Source: Hemileia vastatrix (taxonomy: Eukaryota > Basidiomycota > Pucciniomycetes > Pucciniales > Zaghouaniaceae). Taken from it: DNA of 64,000 bases. The notes beneath the pieces are model-generated. The model saw only the letters and a list, made by a program, of their open reading frames with translations. It was not told the DNA's origin and did no database searches. The stretch is from the NCBI GenBank assembly GCA_030280995.1, contig JASXTE010000003.1, positions 50,262,974 through 50,326,973 on the forward strand, given 5' to 3'. The position numbers were made by a program, and so were the translations under genes. Positions 44,561 through 55,942 of this stretch are shown piece by piece. Every line of letters begins with the position of its first letter. Position 1 is the stretch's first letter.

Positions 44561-44565
44561 ACGTA

Positions 44566-45245
44566 TGTATGTTATTATTTGTTTTAATTTCTCAAATTTA
44601 ACAAGGTAAGAGTTTTATATAATTATTATTATAATTAATGGTTTAGAAGTACATGACATAAATACTAAAACAATAAATAATAGTAATAAGTGTTTAATTG
44701 GTGTATTGATTAATAAAATAATAAGTGAGTAAATAACATTCCAAAACAACCAGAAAGGGGAGGACTTATATAGGCAAAAAAGAGACAAAGCATGGAGTCA
44801 AAATCCTATATACAGGAGTATTAGAGAAAAAAAAGAATATTCCAGAAAATAATTGTCAAATAAAAAGTTTGTTCTAGAAAGAATGTGTTTAAAATGTGTA
44901 TTTACTGTATATGCCAGAAATAAATTGATTTATTTTAAAATTACTGTAAGTCTTATTTTTAAATAAGTAATTTGAAATGTTCTGTATATATTTATTTTTA
45001 TTTTAATATTAATTTTTATTTCTCTTAAATTGTCATTGAGCATAGTGTTAGGAAATAAAAATATAAAAAACATTTAATATTAATTATAATTATTTAGTAA
45101 TTTCACTTTTTTGTAACTAGTTAATTTATTACAAGTAAATTTAAAGTAAATATATTATAATTAATAATATATATAAAAAAGGCATGGCTTCATCCCAGTA
45201 AATAATTATTTATTTTACTGGGTAAGTCTAGCAGCCTGGCTGACA
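44566..45245 (-). repeat. 5' LTR of G2a (680 bp)
   Basis: On the minus strand it starts TGTCAGCCAGGCTGC and ends AACATACA. It is 680 bp, the same as the G2b LTR at 52980-53659. A 29-bp palindrome (CCCAGTAAATAATT and complement) lies at 45194-45222. Its outer edge joins the accessory gene copy B three bases after that gene's stop codon. Confidence 0.92.
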
Positions 45246-45248
45246 AAA

Positions 45249-46840
45249 CTAGTCATCAAACAATTTATTTAACATTCAATTTCCTCAACAGATTTATTAG
45301 GGGGTATAAACGTTAGAAATCTTCCATTTTATAATACCTCTTTTTTCCACCAAATCAACCATGCTTAGTGGTTCATATATGGAATATTGTGCTCCAAAAC
45401 CACCTTTTTACTGAGAAATAATGTCAACTCTGTAACTTTATTTTTGTGTTATTAAATACCTTATAATTAATTACAAATATCTAACTTTGATATCCCCTAT
45501 TAGCTTTAACACATTCTATCAAGAAATATTTCTTTTGGAATTTTCTTAACAATCAAGCTTATATTTCATCTGTTCAATGAGGTTTAGATGCTTGAGTATT
45601 TTCTCCTCTTTCTTTGATTTTTCAATACTTAGAGAAAACTCAAATTGCTTCTCCTTAAAGTCTTGTACCCTATCATCCTTCTGTAAAGAGAGTTTTTACT
45701 TCCTCTCTTCCAAGACTTGTGTCCTATCATCCTTCCTTAAAGAGAGTTCAAACTTCTTCTCTTCCAAACCATGTACCCTGTCATCCCTCCTTATAGCGAG
45801 CTTGTATTTTTGCTTTTCAAACTTTAGATTCTCAATAGCAACTTCCACTTGTTCTAGAGTGATAAGAAATATTAACAAAAAGTAGAAGAATAGTAGAGTA
45901 AAGTATTAAGAGGTTTGGTATCACTTACCAGCATCACGTTTCTCCAAAAATTCTTTGGTAGAAGAAAAAGGGGTTTGAGATGAAGTATCACTTTTTCTTC
46001 TTCTTTGATAGTGGAAATTCAGACTACTTGAAGCCCTTTGCTTTTTGTTCAAGGTCACATTTTCCTCCTCTCCATTTTCACTGGCTTCAGACTCAGTTTA
46101 TTGTGGCTCCTGTGTTAGTTCTTTGGCCTATTTATAAAAAGAAAATGTAAATAAAAAAAGAATTGGTAAGATAAAAGAAAAAAACATACTTGAGTTAGAT
46201 CAGGTGGGTTTATATTGCCATAAGGATCTATTGAAAAGATATCTTGATTTGTGGAATTTAAATGAGGGGAGGCTTGAGTAGAAGAAGAAGAAAATAGATT
46301 TCTTTCAACATCATGTTTGGAGATAGCATCTTCACCATCCAACATGTTTGTAGCATTAACATCAGCCTTCTCTCAAAAAATAGAATACATCTCTTTACAG
46401 TAACAACATAAAGAATCATATTTATTGTCTATGGATTTGATTCCCTTACTGATATTGAGGTCAATAATACCAAAACCAGTAGAAGATGAAAGAGTCCTTT
46501 CCTTCTTGTACTTGGCTTGATAATTCTTGAAGCATTTGGACATCTGTTTTGGTAAAAGATCTATCCTTCCCTTAGTCTTATTCTGTAATTCATTTGCCAT
46601 TAGAAGATAACCATTAACTTTTGATGTGGGGAGCTGTCCTACTTTTGTTGCATACTCAGTACCAAAACAAGAATCATAGTTAGATTTAGTTTTTAGCTAG
46701 TTGATAAGAATGAGATGATCATCTTTCTTTAGTTGAACAATTTTGGATTTCTCAGTAGAGCCGGGGAAAGAGGGAGTAGTGGGATTTGAAGAACAATTGG
46801 GTGATGGCTGCCTTTGAGAATATCTATGATGACAAGGCAT
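45249..46840 (-). pseudogene. Harbinger accessory gene, copy B
   Basis: Same gene as copy A. Start ATG 46840 (MPCHHRYSQR...), then the Myb/SANT-like region (LPKQMSKCFKNYQAKYKK), the segment DGEDAISKHDVERN, the KKQRASSSLNF segment and the DDR-type coiled-coil repeats, fewer than in copy A (45600-45880). A 200-bp MITE (45299-45498) disrupts the last codons. Stops occur, for example after LILIN near 46697. There is no LTR in the exon where copy A has one, so this copy shows the empty site (CATCACGTTTCTCC, about 45934-45947). Confidence 0.7.
45299..45498. mobile_element. Harbinger-type MITE in copy B (200 bp)
   Basis: Ends AGGGGGTATAAACGTTAGA and its inverted partner TCTAACTTTGATATCCCCT. A 3-bp ATT repeat flanks it (45296-45298, 45499-45501). 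The empty site is seen in copy A at about 24901-24912 (GATTTAATAGCT). The same MITE is in copy C. Non-coding. Confidence 0.9.
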
Positions 46841-47293
46841 GTTAAGAAAATTAAAGATGAAGAGGAGCAGAAAAAAGCAGATGAGATAGTGAGATGAATA
46901 GGAGCAGAAACATGCAGATGAGATAGCTAGATGACAAGGTTCAGAAACAAGCAGATGAGAGAGTGAGATGAAATGGGGAGAAATTCTGAGCTTATAAAAT
47001 GAACAGGATGGGATGAGAATGGAAGTGTGCAGAAAGGTAGAAGCCATATCCAGAGAGTAGTCCAAGATGTGGTTATGGCAGAAAGTTGTGCAACATGTGG
47101 TTATGACAGAAAGTTGTCCAAGATGTGGTAATGAAAAATTGAGTAGAAAAATGTTGGATAAGAGGTGAACATTGACACGTAAAGTTTCTAATAACCCAAT
47201 TATTTGCAAAAATAATTGCACAAGATAATTGGGGTATAAGGATTTTTATCTGCAATTAATTTAATTGTGGATCAGTCAACATTGATACCCCCT

Positions 47294-48166
47294 ATTATAT
47301 AGATATCCTTCATCAATTGAAAATTTACCTTTTTCCAAAGCCTTCTGGTACTTTTGTGGAAGTTTTTTAATTAATTCTTGTATTGAAGCATTATTTGGAT
47401 CATTTAATATGGTACATAACTTTTTTAAGTCAGTGTCCTTATCATATGATTCCAGAATAAGCTTTAATAGCTCTTCCTCCATATCAACCACATATATCTC
47501 ATGAATATGAATAATCTCATCCTCAGGATCATATTCAGGATTTGAGTCATCATTTGGAAAAGGTAACCTTGATAAAATATCCACATTTGAGTGAAAAATA
47601 CCAGCTCTATGAATTATTGTCATTCTCCCTCTGTATTCTTGAACAGCTAGCTGCCATCTGAACATATGCCTGTTAGGTGTTTTCAAGCTTAAGGGAGATT
47701 TAAATGCACTGCAGTCAGTGACAAGTTCAAATTTCTGGTCATCCAGATAATAATGTAGCTTCTCTAGAGCCTACACTACTGCTAAACACTCTAGTTGAGT
47801 GGCAACATAATTCCATTCACTATTTCTCAAGGTTCTTGAAATATAACAAATTACTACTTCTGATACTTTATCATTCATCACTTGTTTTTGATGGAGGGCA
47901 GCATCAAGACCAATAAAACTGGAATCAGTGTGTAAAACAAATGGTTGATTAAAGTCAGGTAAAGCAAGAATTGGTTCTGACATCAAACAATGTTTCATAG
48001 TGTCAAAAGCTCTTTGTCTTTCACCGTTCCAGACAAAAGAAAAATCTTTCCTAGTCAATTGGGTAAGGGGTAATGCTATGACTTGGTAATTTTTAATATA
48101 CTGTCTATAGTATCCACGCATTCCCAAAAAACTCTGGACCTCTCTAACTGTGGTAGGAGCTTTCAC
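47294..48166 (-). pseudogene. G2b pol: RT connection and RNase H
   Basis: Recognisable as in G2a: LGMRGYYRQYIKNY and VLHTDSSFIGLDAAL (47771-48166). After stops follows the tether with KTPNRHMFRWQLAV and GRMTIIHRAG (47686-47276), ending at the GYLYNR junction with the Harbinger end. The TDSS motif retains its Asp. Confidence 0.85.
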
Positions 48167-49236
48167 TTATTGTATGGCTTCCACTTTATTTTGGTCAACA
48201 CATATCTGAATACCTGAGACAAAATGACCAAGCACTTTTAAGGAATGAAAACCAAATTTACATTTCTTCAAAGAAAGTTTCATATTTATCTCATTCATCA
48301 TATGGAACACTTTACACAGGTAGTTAAGATGGACCTCAAACTTTTTATAGAATATGATGATATCATCAATATAAACCATTAGCCATCCTTCATTTATTTC
48401 CTGATGGAATGTGTTATACATAACTTTTTGAAAATCTGAAGAGGATTTTTTGGGGCCAAATGGCATCCTAACATACTTATAAATACCCATATGAGTAGCA
48501 ATCATCAGAAAATTCTGAGAATTCTTTTCAACAGGTACCTGGTGATGTCTTTTATTACCATCTAAACAGCTGATATATTGAGCACCTTGTAGGGTAGCAT
48601 GTATAGAGCTAATTCTAGGTAAAGGATAGATATCATCAACATTATAAGTGTTTAATGCTCTATAATCACCACATAACCTGGATTTATCTTTCCCATAAGA
48701 AATTAGGACAGGTTAGATAGCACAATGTTTAGGTGTTTAAACTACCTTTTCAATAATATTCATTTTCAAAAGGGTAGAGAAATTGTCTTCAATATCTTTT
48801 CTCTTTGTGGGAGAAGCTGGATAAGGCTTCTTCTTTAAACTAGGTGGTATTTCAGTTATTGGGAAAGATAATGAAAGTTTATTTTCTTCTTTTACCAATC
48901 CTAATTCATGTGACCCATGAGCAAAGGCCATAGGAAAAGACTTTATCAATTTAATGATGGAATCTTTATCCTCACCAGAAATTAGTTCTCCAAAAGAAGC
49001 ATTTTCAATTTTGGACACATGGGCATGCATTTCTTTTGTAGATCCTCCATTATATTGAACTACAGAATGACATGTGTTCAATCCTGGTGTTAAAAATTTT
49101 TTGGGGGAGAAAATTTTAAATTTTCTCTTCCCATTCATCCCCATTTTGAAGTATTGGTTTGAAAGATCCAATTTTATGCCATATTTTGTTAAAATATCAT
49201 TTCCCACAATGAATCAACTGCTTAAGTTATCATTTT
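48167..49236 (-). pseudogene. G2b pol: RT
   Basis: The first frame 49207-48737 covers the linker and the start of RT, ending at the TAA after IIEKVV that G2a shares. The palm frame 48505-48167 has MPFGPK and YIDDIIIF. The sequence between the two frames has further stops. Confidence 0.87.
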
Positions 49237-49863
49237 TCATGACAACAAATCACATATAGCACTTGCAAAAACATGGTTATATTTGAAAAATACTGTGTAT
49301 TTGTATTTACCAATGGTGGACAAAATAGAGCCATAACCTCTCCAATTCTCAGAAATGATAGGCATTTGTTTTGATTTATAATTTTTTTCCACTGAAGAAA
49401 GTGCTTTTTCAGATACTACACTTCCTCCAGCTCCAGAATCTAAGACAACCTCAATGTTATTTTGATTGATCAAGACTGGTTCCTTGAGAGGAGCAATAAT
49501 AATTGAGCCGTCCTCAAGATTTCTTATGATTTCAGCATCTTCTACTGTAGATAATTCATTATTCTCAAAATAAATGTTATTTAAATAATTATTATCCTCT
49601 TCCAGCATCAAAATCTCCTGTTGAGACTCATATGAATTATTTCTGGCACAATCACTTGAAGTATAATCCAGTGCTATTGTGTTATCAGCATGTTCCTCTG
49701 TCTGTTCAAAAAGATTTTTTTTCTTGTCACAAAAATGGCCTTTCTTCCAAGGCTTTCTGCATTTGAAGCAAGTGTTTGTTGCATACTTTTTAGGTGCAAC
49801 AGGGGCAGAAGGTTTACCAACCTTTTCCAGAGGTTTCTGTTGGTAACTGGAGGCTTTCTCCAA
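49237..49863 (-). pseudogene. G2b zinc knuckle and protease
   Basis: 208 codons. The zinc knuckle CFKCRKPWKKGHFC is intact near the N-terminus (about residues 32-45), followed by an acidic linker. Retropepsin motif VVLDSGAGGSVV is at about residues 139-150. The frame ends shortly after the FASAICDLLS region, where G1 reads on with KNDNLSNWF. Compared with G2a, no deletion in the knuckle. Confidence 0.85.
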
Positions 49864-50480
49864 TGAAGTTCTAGGAATGAATCTTCTAGAATCATACTTG
49901 TTATTTAAAAGGTTCTCTTGAGAACTCAGTCCTAGAAACTATTAAGGCTCTTAGAGACATAGGCAATTTATAGAGTATCCTGTTCTTCCATAATTAAAAC
50001 TCCATATCTAGGTCCATTGCCCTCAATATTTTTACAAGTTTTATCAGGAACTCTATAGGTTTTCAGCAGAAGAGATATATCTGGTTTCTTCATACTGCCT
50101 TTGTTGAGCTAACCTAAACTTGGAACCATCAAATTGTGCTCTAATTAATTTCTTCAAATCTTCCCATGAATAATCATTTTTATCCAAGAAAAAATGATTC
50201 ATACCACATTATGGCTGCATTGGTAAATAAAGAAATTAATTTTGACACGATTTCCTCATCTGGGAGTTTGTAATAATTTCTTAGATTATCAATCCTGAAA
50301 ATAAACTTCTGCCAATCATAGGAAGAATCACCATCAAATGTTGGATATTGGTCAATTTTTGGCCAATTCTTTTGATTTTAAGTATTCTCCTTATTGCAAG
50401 CTTGTTTCTTAGGGAGAAGGAGCTGTAACTTCTATAATTGGGTAGTAATTTCATTTTTAATCCCTCTGTAGATGATCCAG
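49864..50480 (-). pseudogene. G2b gag: capsid remnants
   Basis: Capsid sequence similar to 30504-30880 can be followed on the minus strand (NWPKI, FDGDSS, then the region around QFDGSKFRL), but it is split by frameshifts, including an extra A near 50195 and a lost base near 50065, so no long frame remains. The 5' border overlaps the -1 frame of the leader ORF. Confidence 0.7.
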
Positions 50481-51948
50481 GTACATCATCAAGTTTTGAT
50501 GGAAACTCAGTGATAACTTCAGGCATTTCTGGCACTAATTTTACTTTAGATGAACTAGGAACAAGTAAAATTGGTTTATCCTGAACAACAGGTTCTTTTA
50601 AAGAAATGTCAGAAAACTTTTGATCATGTAACAATGAATTCAATTTCTCTTCAATGGTTGTTAACCTAGTTTTCACTCTTGGAATACTAGATAACCTCTC
50701 ATTGATGGTTGAAAAAGATAACTGGTTCTTATTTTGTAAAGATGAATAATGGTCACCTAATCTTTTTAAGTTCAACTTATGTCTCTCTAGCTCCTGGAAA
50801 TAGATAGACACAGTATCTTTTAATTTAGAAAAATCATTCTTGATATTTTGCCATAAATCAACTTTCTTTTCATGAGTTACTTTGTACTTAAACAAATCAT
50901 TAGAAAATCTCTGTAATTCACTTCTCACTGATTGATAACCTTTTTTGGTTAACAAACTATTTAATTTCTGAGTCACTTGCATGTTGTTCATTATATGATT
51001 TTGTTTAGCAATAATATCCCTCAAATATTCATCATTAATAGTAACTACATCTGGAGTATTTCTCAATAGGGAAACAGAATAATTTTCCAGATTCTCATAA
51101 AACTCAGGATAAAGTTTCTCATCAATAATAGCCATATCAGGATCTATCATTGAAGTAGCAATAACTACCAAAGGATTAGTTACATTAGAATATTGGGCAA
51201 TCTGTCTACTACAGTCAGTCTCTACTGGTCTCAAAGTCTCATCTCCTCTTCCAGAATTACCTGGAGGAACTGAATCAGTAACAAGAAAAGGTACTTGATA
51301 TTCAATAGAGGGGCTTACCATGGCTTTGGAAAGAACTGGATGTGATTGTTTTTCCTCTTTTTTCCTCCTTGGTAGGGGTGAGGAGGTGTTGGGTTGAACT
51401 GATGGGTCCTTGAAGGACCTGCCTGAGGTACTTGTTGTTTTTGTTGTTGTTTTTGAGCCTGTAGATAATCCCAATGGTTTTTAAGCCATTCCCATTTCCA
51501 TTTTGAGACTTCCACCTTTACTTGTTGTTGGGAAGCCAATTGTGGAAGGGCTTTTGTTGGAGGAGGAGGTTTCCTCTTCTCTTAAAGAAAGGACTCCATT
51601 TTTCTTACCTTTTCTTCTAGATACTCTGCTTTTGACCTCAGTTTGAGATTTTCTGACCTCAACTCCTTGATGTGAGTGTGGAGATTTCTGACATGCTGAT
51701 TCAAGGGCATCTTTTTCATCTTGAATCCTTTTGGAAGCTCTTCTGGGGGGTTGATTGAAGGCTTTTGATCCAGAGTATTTGTCTCCACTTTTATCTCTAT
51801 TTCTTAAATTTCCACATCCTGATTGGTCCAGTAATTGATTAATTTGAGAAAGTTTTGTAGTCAAAGGAGAACTTAAAGAAGAAGCTTTATCATAATCATT
51901 CAATTCTAGTTCCTCATCACGGCCAGCAGAAGAACTTTGATCAGTCAT
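50281..51948 (-). pseudogene. G2b leader ORF, coiled-coil Gag-like
   Basis: Starts at ATG 51948 (MTDQSSSAGRDEE). A single in-frame TAA near 51480, after EMGMA, splits two open segments (51948-51481 and 51474-50281); G2a has Glu at that place. The N-terminal part is basic and Ser-rich; the C-terminal part is coiled coil. The last 60 codons, after about LKMKLLP, are a readthrough of the frame next to capsid rather than native sequence; the capsid frame is -1 relative to it. Confidence 0.75.
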
Positions 51949-52979
51949 AGTTGTAAATAACCTGAACTGAGAGAAAGAAATATTAAAATTTAATCAGTTA
52001 TTATTTTGCTTTGATTTAAAGAAAAAAAAAAGAGAAAAAAAAAGTTTTTCTACTATATAATCAATTATCAGGAGTTTTTAATAAACTGGAATAATGAAAA
52101 AATAATGTTTATCAAGACAAAAAATCAACTGAAATAATAATCACAATTGATATTGATTTAATTAAGATAATTTTATTGCCAGGATTTAAAGTAAATCAAA
52201 TAAAATAATAAAATAATTTATTAATTAATAATAAATCAGTTGGTAATTATCAGGACTAAAAGTCAACTGAAGAATATAATTACCAGGACTTAATGTCAAC
52301 TGAAATAATTTAATTACCAGGACTTACTTTCAACTGAAATAATTTAATATAATTAATTCAACTAATTTTATATATTATTATTTTACTTCCAGGAAAATTT
52401 TTCAACTGAAACAATAATATAATATTTTAACTATCAGGACAGAGGTCAACTGAAATTATTAAAAAAAATATAATATAATTAATTTTAATTTTTATATTAC
52501 TTCTAGGACTAAGAACAATATAATTCTATCTTGGTCAACTAGGGAAAAAAAATATTTAATTACCAGGCACCTCCCACTTTAAAATGAGCAAGTTAATGCC
52601 ACTTAAAGAGTGCTGAGTAAAAAAGATATACATAGACTATGAAATGTGCAAAGTGACAAAAAATAGTAATCACTAGAATTACCACAATTATATATGACTA
52701 TTGCCAATATATGAACCTAAAATTTGGAGTGTGGTTTGATTCCCGGTCACAGGAAAAAAATAAGTCATGTGGTTGATGACATTCATTGTTTTTGTCATCC
52801 ACACATCCCTACTGGTTCCTCAATGTCAATGGTCCCTCAGTTGCCGGCTTCAAGATATCAATGGGCCATTGAAGATTTGGAAAGGGCCTCAAGTGTATGG
52901 GATTCCTTTTGGTCTAGAAGATTTAGATGGAGGTATAACAGTGTAGGCAGGTAGATTTGGACAATTCAAGGTCAACGTA
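51949..52979 (-). other. G2b leader, untranslated
   Basis: Same non-coding leader as G2a, with the spaced CAGGACT/TCAACTGAA motif series (52240-52460). On the + strand the segment GGTTTGATTCCCGGTCAC at 52731-52748 looks like a tRNA T-arm, but no complete tRNA could be folded around it. Confidence 0.65.
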
Positions 52980-53659
52980 TGTATGTTATTATTTTTTTAA
53001 TTACTCCAATATAACGAGGTAAGAGTTTTATATAATTATTATTATAATTAATGGTTTAGAAGTACATGACGTAAATACTAAAACAATAAATAATAGTAAT
53101 AAGTGTTTAATTGGTGTATTGATTAATAAAATAATAAGTGAGTAAATAATATTCCAAAACAACCAGAAAGGGGGGGCCTTATATAGGCAAAAGAGAGACA
53201 AAGCATGGAGTCAAAATCCTATATACAGGAGTATGAGAGAAAAAAAAGAATATTCCAGAAAAATATTTTCAAATAAAAAGTTTGTTCTAGAAAGAATGTG
53301 TTTAAAATGTGTATTTACTGTATATGCCAAAAATAAATTGATTTATTTAAAAATTACTGTAAGTGTTATTTTTAAATAAGTAATTTGAAATGTTTTGTAT
53401 ATATTTATTTTTATTTTAATATTATTTTTTATTTCTCTAAAATTGTCATTGAGCACGGTGTTAGGAAATAAAAATATAAAGGACATTTAATATTAATTAT
53501 AATTATTTACTAATTTCACTTTTTTGTAACTAGTTAATTTATTACAAGTAAATTTAAAGTAAATATATTATAATTAATAATATATATAAAAAAAGGAATG
53601 GCTTCATCCCAGTAAATAATTATTTATTTTACTGGGTAAGTCTAGCAGCCTGGCTGACA
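52980..53659 (-). repeat. 5' LTR of G2b (680 bp)
   Basis: Same as 44566-45245, with the same ends and the same internal palindrome. Its outer edge adjoins accessory copy C at the same point as in copy B. Confidence 0.92.
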
Positions 53660-55252
53660 AAACAAATCATCAAACAATTTATTTAACATTCAATTTCCTC
53701 AACAGATTTATTAGGGGGTATAAAAGTTAGAAATCTTTCATTTTATAATACCTCTTTTTTCCACCAAATCAACCATGCTTAGTGGTTCATATATGGAATA
53801 TTGTGCTCCAAAACCACCTTTTTACTGAGAAATAATGTCAACTCTGTAACTTATTTTTGTGTTATTAAATACCTTATAAATAATTACAAATCTCTAACTT
53901 TGATACCCCCTATTAGCTTTAACACATTCTATCAAGAAATCTTTCTTTTTGAAATTTTCTTAACAATCAAGCTTATATTTCATCTGTTCCATGAGGTTTA
54001 GATGCTTGGGTATTTTCTCCTCTTTCTTTGATTTTTCAATACTTAGAGATAGCTCAAATTGCTTCTCCTTAAAGTCTTGTACCCTATCATCCTTCTGTAA
54101 AGAGAGTTTTTACTTCCTCTCTTCCAAGACTTGTGTCCTATCATCCTTCTGTAAAGTGAGTTCAAACTTCTTCTCTTCCAAATCATGTACCCTGTCATCC
54201 CTCCTTAAAGCGAGCTTGTATTTTTGCTTTTCAAACTTTAAAGTCTCTTTAGCAACTTCCACTTGTTCTAGAGTGATAATAAATATTAACAAAAAATAGA
54301 AGAATAGAAGAGTAAAGTATTACGAGGTTTGGTATCACTTACCAGCATCATGTTTCTCCAAAAGTTCTTTGATAGAAGAAAAAGGGGTTTGAGATGAAGT
54401 ATCACTTTTTCTTCTTCTTTGAGAGTGGAAATTTAGACTACTTGAAGCCCTTTGCTTTTTGTTCAAGGTCACATTTTCCTCCTCATCATTGTCACTGGCT
54501 TCTAACTCAGTTGATTGTGGCTCCTGCGTTTGTTCTTCACCCTATTTAGAAATAAGAAAATGTAAATTAAAAAAGAATTGGTAAGATAAAAGAAAAAAAA
54601 CATACTTGAGTTAGATCAGGTGGGTTTATAATTCCATAAGGATCTATTGAAAAGATATCTTGATTTGTGGAAGTTAAATGAGGGGAGGCTTGAGTAGAAG
54701 AAGAAGGAAATAGATTTCTTTCAACATCATGTTTGGAGATAGCATCTTCACCATCCAACATGTTTGTAGGATTAAAATCAGCCTGCTCTCAAAAAATAAA
54801 ATCCATCTCTTTACAGTAACAACATAAAGAATCAAGTTTATCGTCTATGGATTTGATGCCCTTACTGATATTGAGGTCAATAATACCAAAACCAGTAGAA
54901 GATGAAAGAGTCCTTTCCTTCTTGTACTTGGCTGGATAATTCTTGAATCATTCAGACATCTGTTTTGGTAAAAGATCTATCCTTCCCTTAGTCTTATTCT
55001 GTAATTCATTTGCCATTAGAAGATAACCATTAACTTTTGATGCGGGGAGCTGTCCTACTTTTGTTGCATACTCAGTACCAAAACAAGAATCATAGTTAGA
55101 TTTAGTTTTTAGCTAGTTGATAAGAATGAGATGATCATCTTTAGTTGAACAATTTTGGATTTCTCAGTAGAGCCGGGGAAAGAGGGAGTAGTGGGATTTG
55201 AAGAACAATTGGGTGATGGCTGCCTTTGAGAATATCTATGATGACAAGGCAT
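53660..55252 (-). pseudogene. Harbinger accessory gene, copy C
   Basis: Start ATG 55252 (MPCHHRYSQR...). The Myb/SANT-like region is at about 54900-55190 and the coiled-coil repeats at 54000-54290 (KKDDRTQVLEERK). Its end is interrupted by a MITE at 53713-53911. It has stops and a frameshift near 54950. It is closer to copy B than to copy A, since both carry the MITE and both adjoin a G2 LTR. Copy C is not followed by G2 but by Harbinger ends. Confidence 0.68.
53713..53911. mobile_element. Harbinger-type MITE in copy C (199 bp)
   Basis: AGGGGGTATAAAAGTTAGA...TCTAACTTTGATACCCCCT, flanked by ATT (53710-53712, 53912-53914). Same insertion as in copy B, so inherited by duplication. Confidence 0.9.
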
Positions 55253-55589
55253 GTTAAGAAAATTAAAGATGAAGAGGAGCAGAAAAAAGCAGATGAGATA
55301 GTGAGATGAATAGGAGCAGAAACATGCAGATGAGATAGTGAGATGACAAGGAGCAGAAACAAGCAGATGAGAGAGTGAGATGAAATGGGGGGAAATTCTG
55401 AGCTTATAGAATGAACAGGATGGGATGAGAATGGAAGTGTGCAGAAAGGTAGAAGCCATATCCAGAGAGTAGTCCAAGATGTGGTTATGGCAGAAAGTTG
55501 TGCAACATGTGGTTATGACAGAAAGTTGTCCAAGATGTGGTTATGAAAAATTGAGTAGAAAAATGTCAGATAAGAGGTGAACATTGACA

Positions 55590-55942
55590 CGTAAAGTGTC
55601 TAATAACCCAATTATTAGCAAAAATAATTGCAGAAGATAATTGGGGTATAAGGATTTTTATCTGCAATTAATTTAATTGCAGATCCCTGTACATTGATAC
55701 CCCCTATTGAATAGTCAGGATGGGAGTGCACAGAAAGGTAGGGAAGCTGGCACATCCAGAAAGTTGTCCAGCATGTGGTTATGAAAAAATTGAGGATAAA
55801 AATCTTGGGAAGAGGTGAACATTGACACATTAAAGGTCTAGTAACCCAATTATTAGCAAAAATAATTGCAGAAGATAATTGGGGTATAATGATTTTTATC
55901 CGCAATTAATTTAATTGCGGATCAGTCAACATTGATACCCCC
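55590..55942. repeat. Duplicated right end of a Harbinger-type element
   Basis: Two tandem, similar blocks end at about 55708 and 55942. Each has ACATTGACAC, AATAATTGCAGAAGATAATT, GGGGTATAA, a GCAATTAATTTAATTGC palindrome and an ACATTGATACCCCCT terminus. The second is the same type as the ends inside G2a and G2b. A third terminus, at 56012, belongs to the outer pair. Confidence 0.8.

Larger units (their letters stand above)
27833..45245 (-). mobile_element. Gypsy element G2a, truncated and split by G3
   Basis: Minus-strand Ty3/gypsy element of the same clade as G1. Its 5' LTR is at 44566-45245; the leader, gag, protease, RT and RNase H follow leftward to 27833, where a Harbinger end cuts it off. 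Integrase and the 3' LTR are missing. G3 (33489-44560) is inserted one base outside the 5' LTR. Many stops are shared with G2b, including the TAA after IIEKVV at 29264 and 48737, so the two are copies of one already dead element. Confidence 0.88.
47294..53659 (-). mobile_element. Gypsy element G2b, truncated
   Basis: Minus-strand sister of G2a: LTR 52980-53659, leader, gag, protease, RT, RNase H, cut at 47294 by the same Harbinger end (47293) and at the same codon. No integrase or 3' LTR. It is closely similar to G2a along its length, including shared stop codons, but keeps the start ATG (51948) and the zinc knuckle. With accessory copy B it forms the second unit of a tandem duplication. Confidence 0.88.

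Noticed and set aside
52731..52748. tRNA T-arm-like sequence GGTTTGATTCCCGGTCAC
   Set aside because: No acceptor or anticodon arm can be paired around it, and the copy at 33240 has lost the motif (GGTTTTATTCC).
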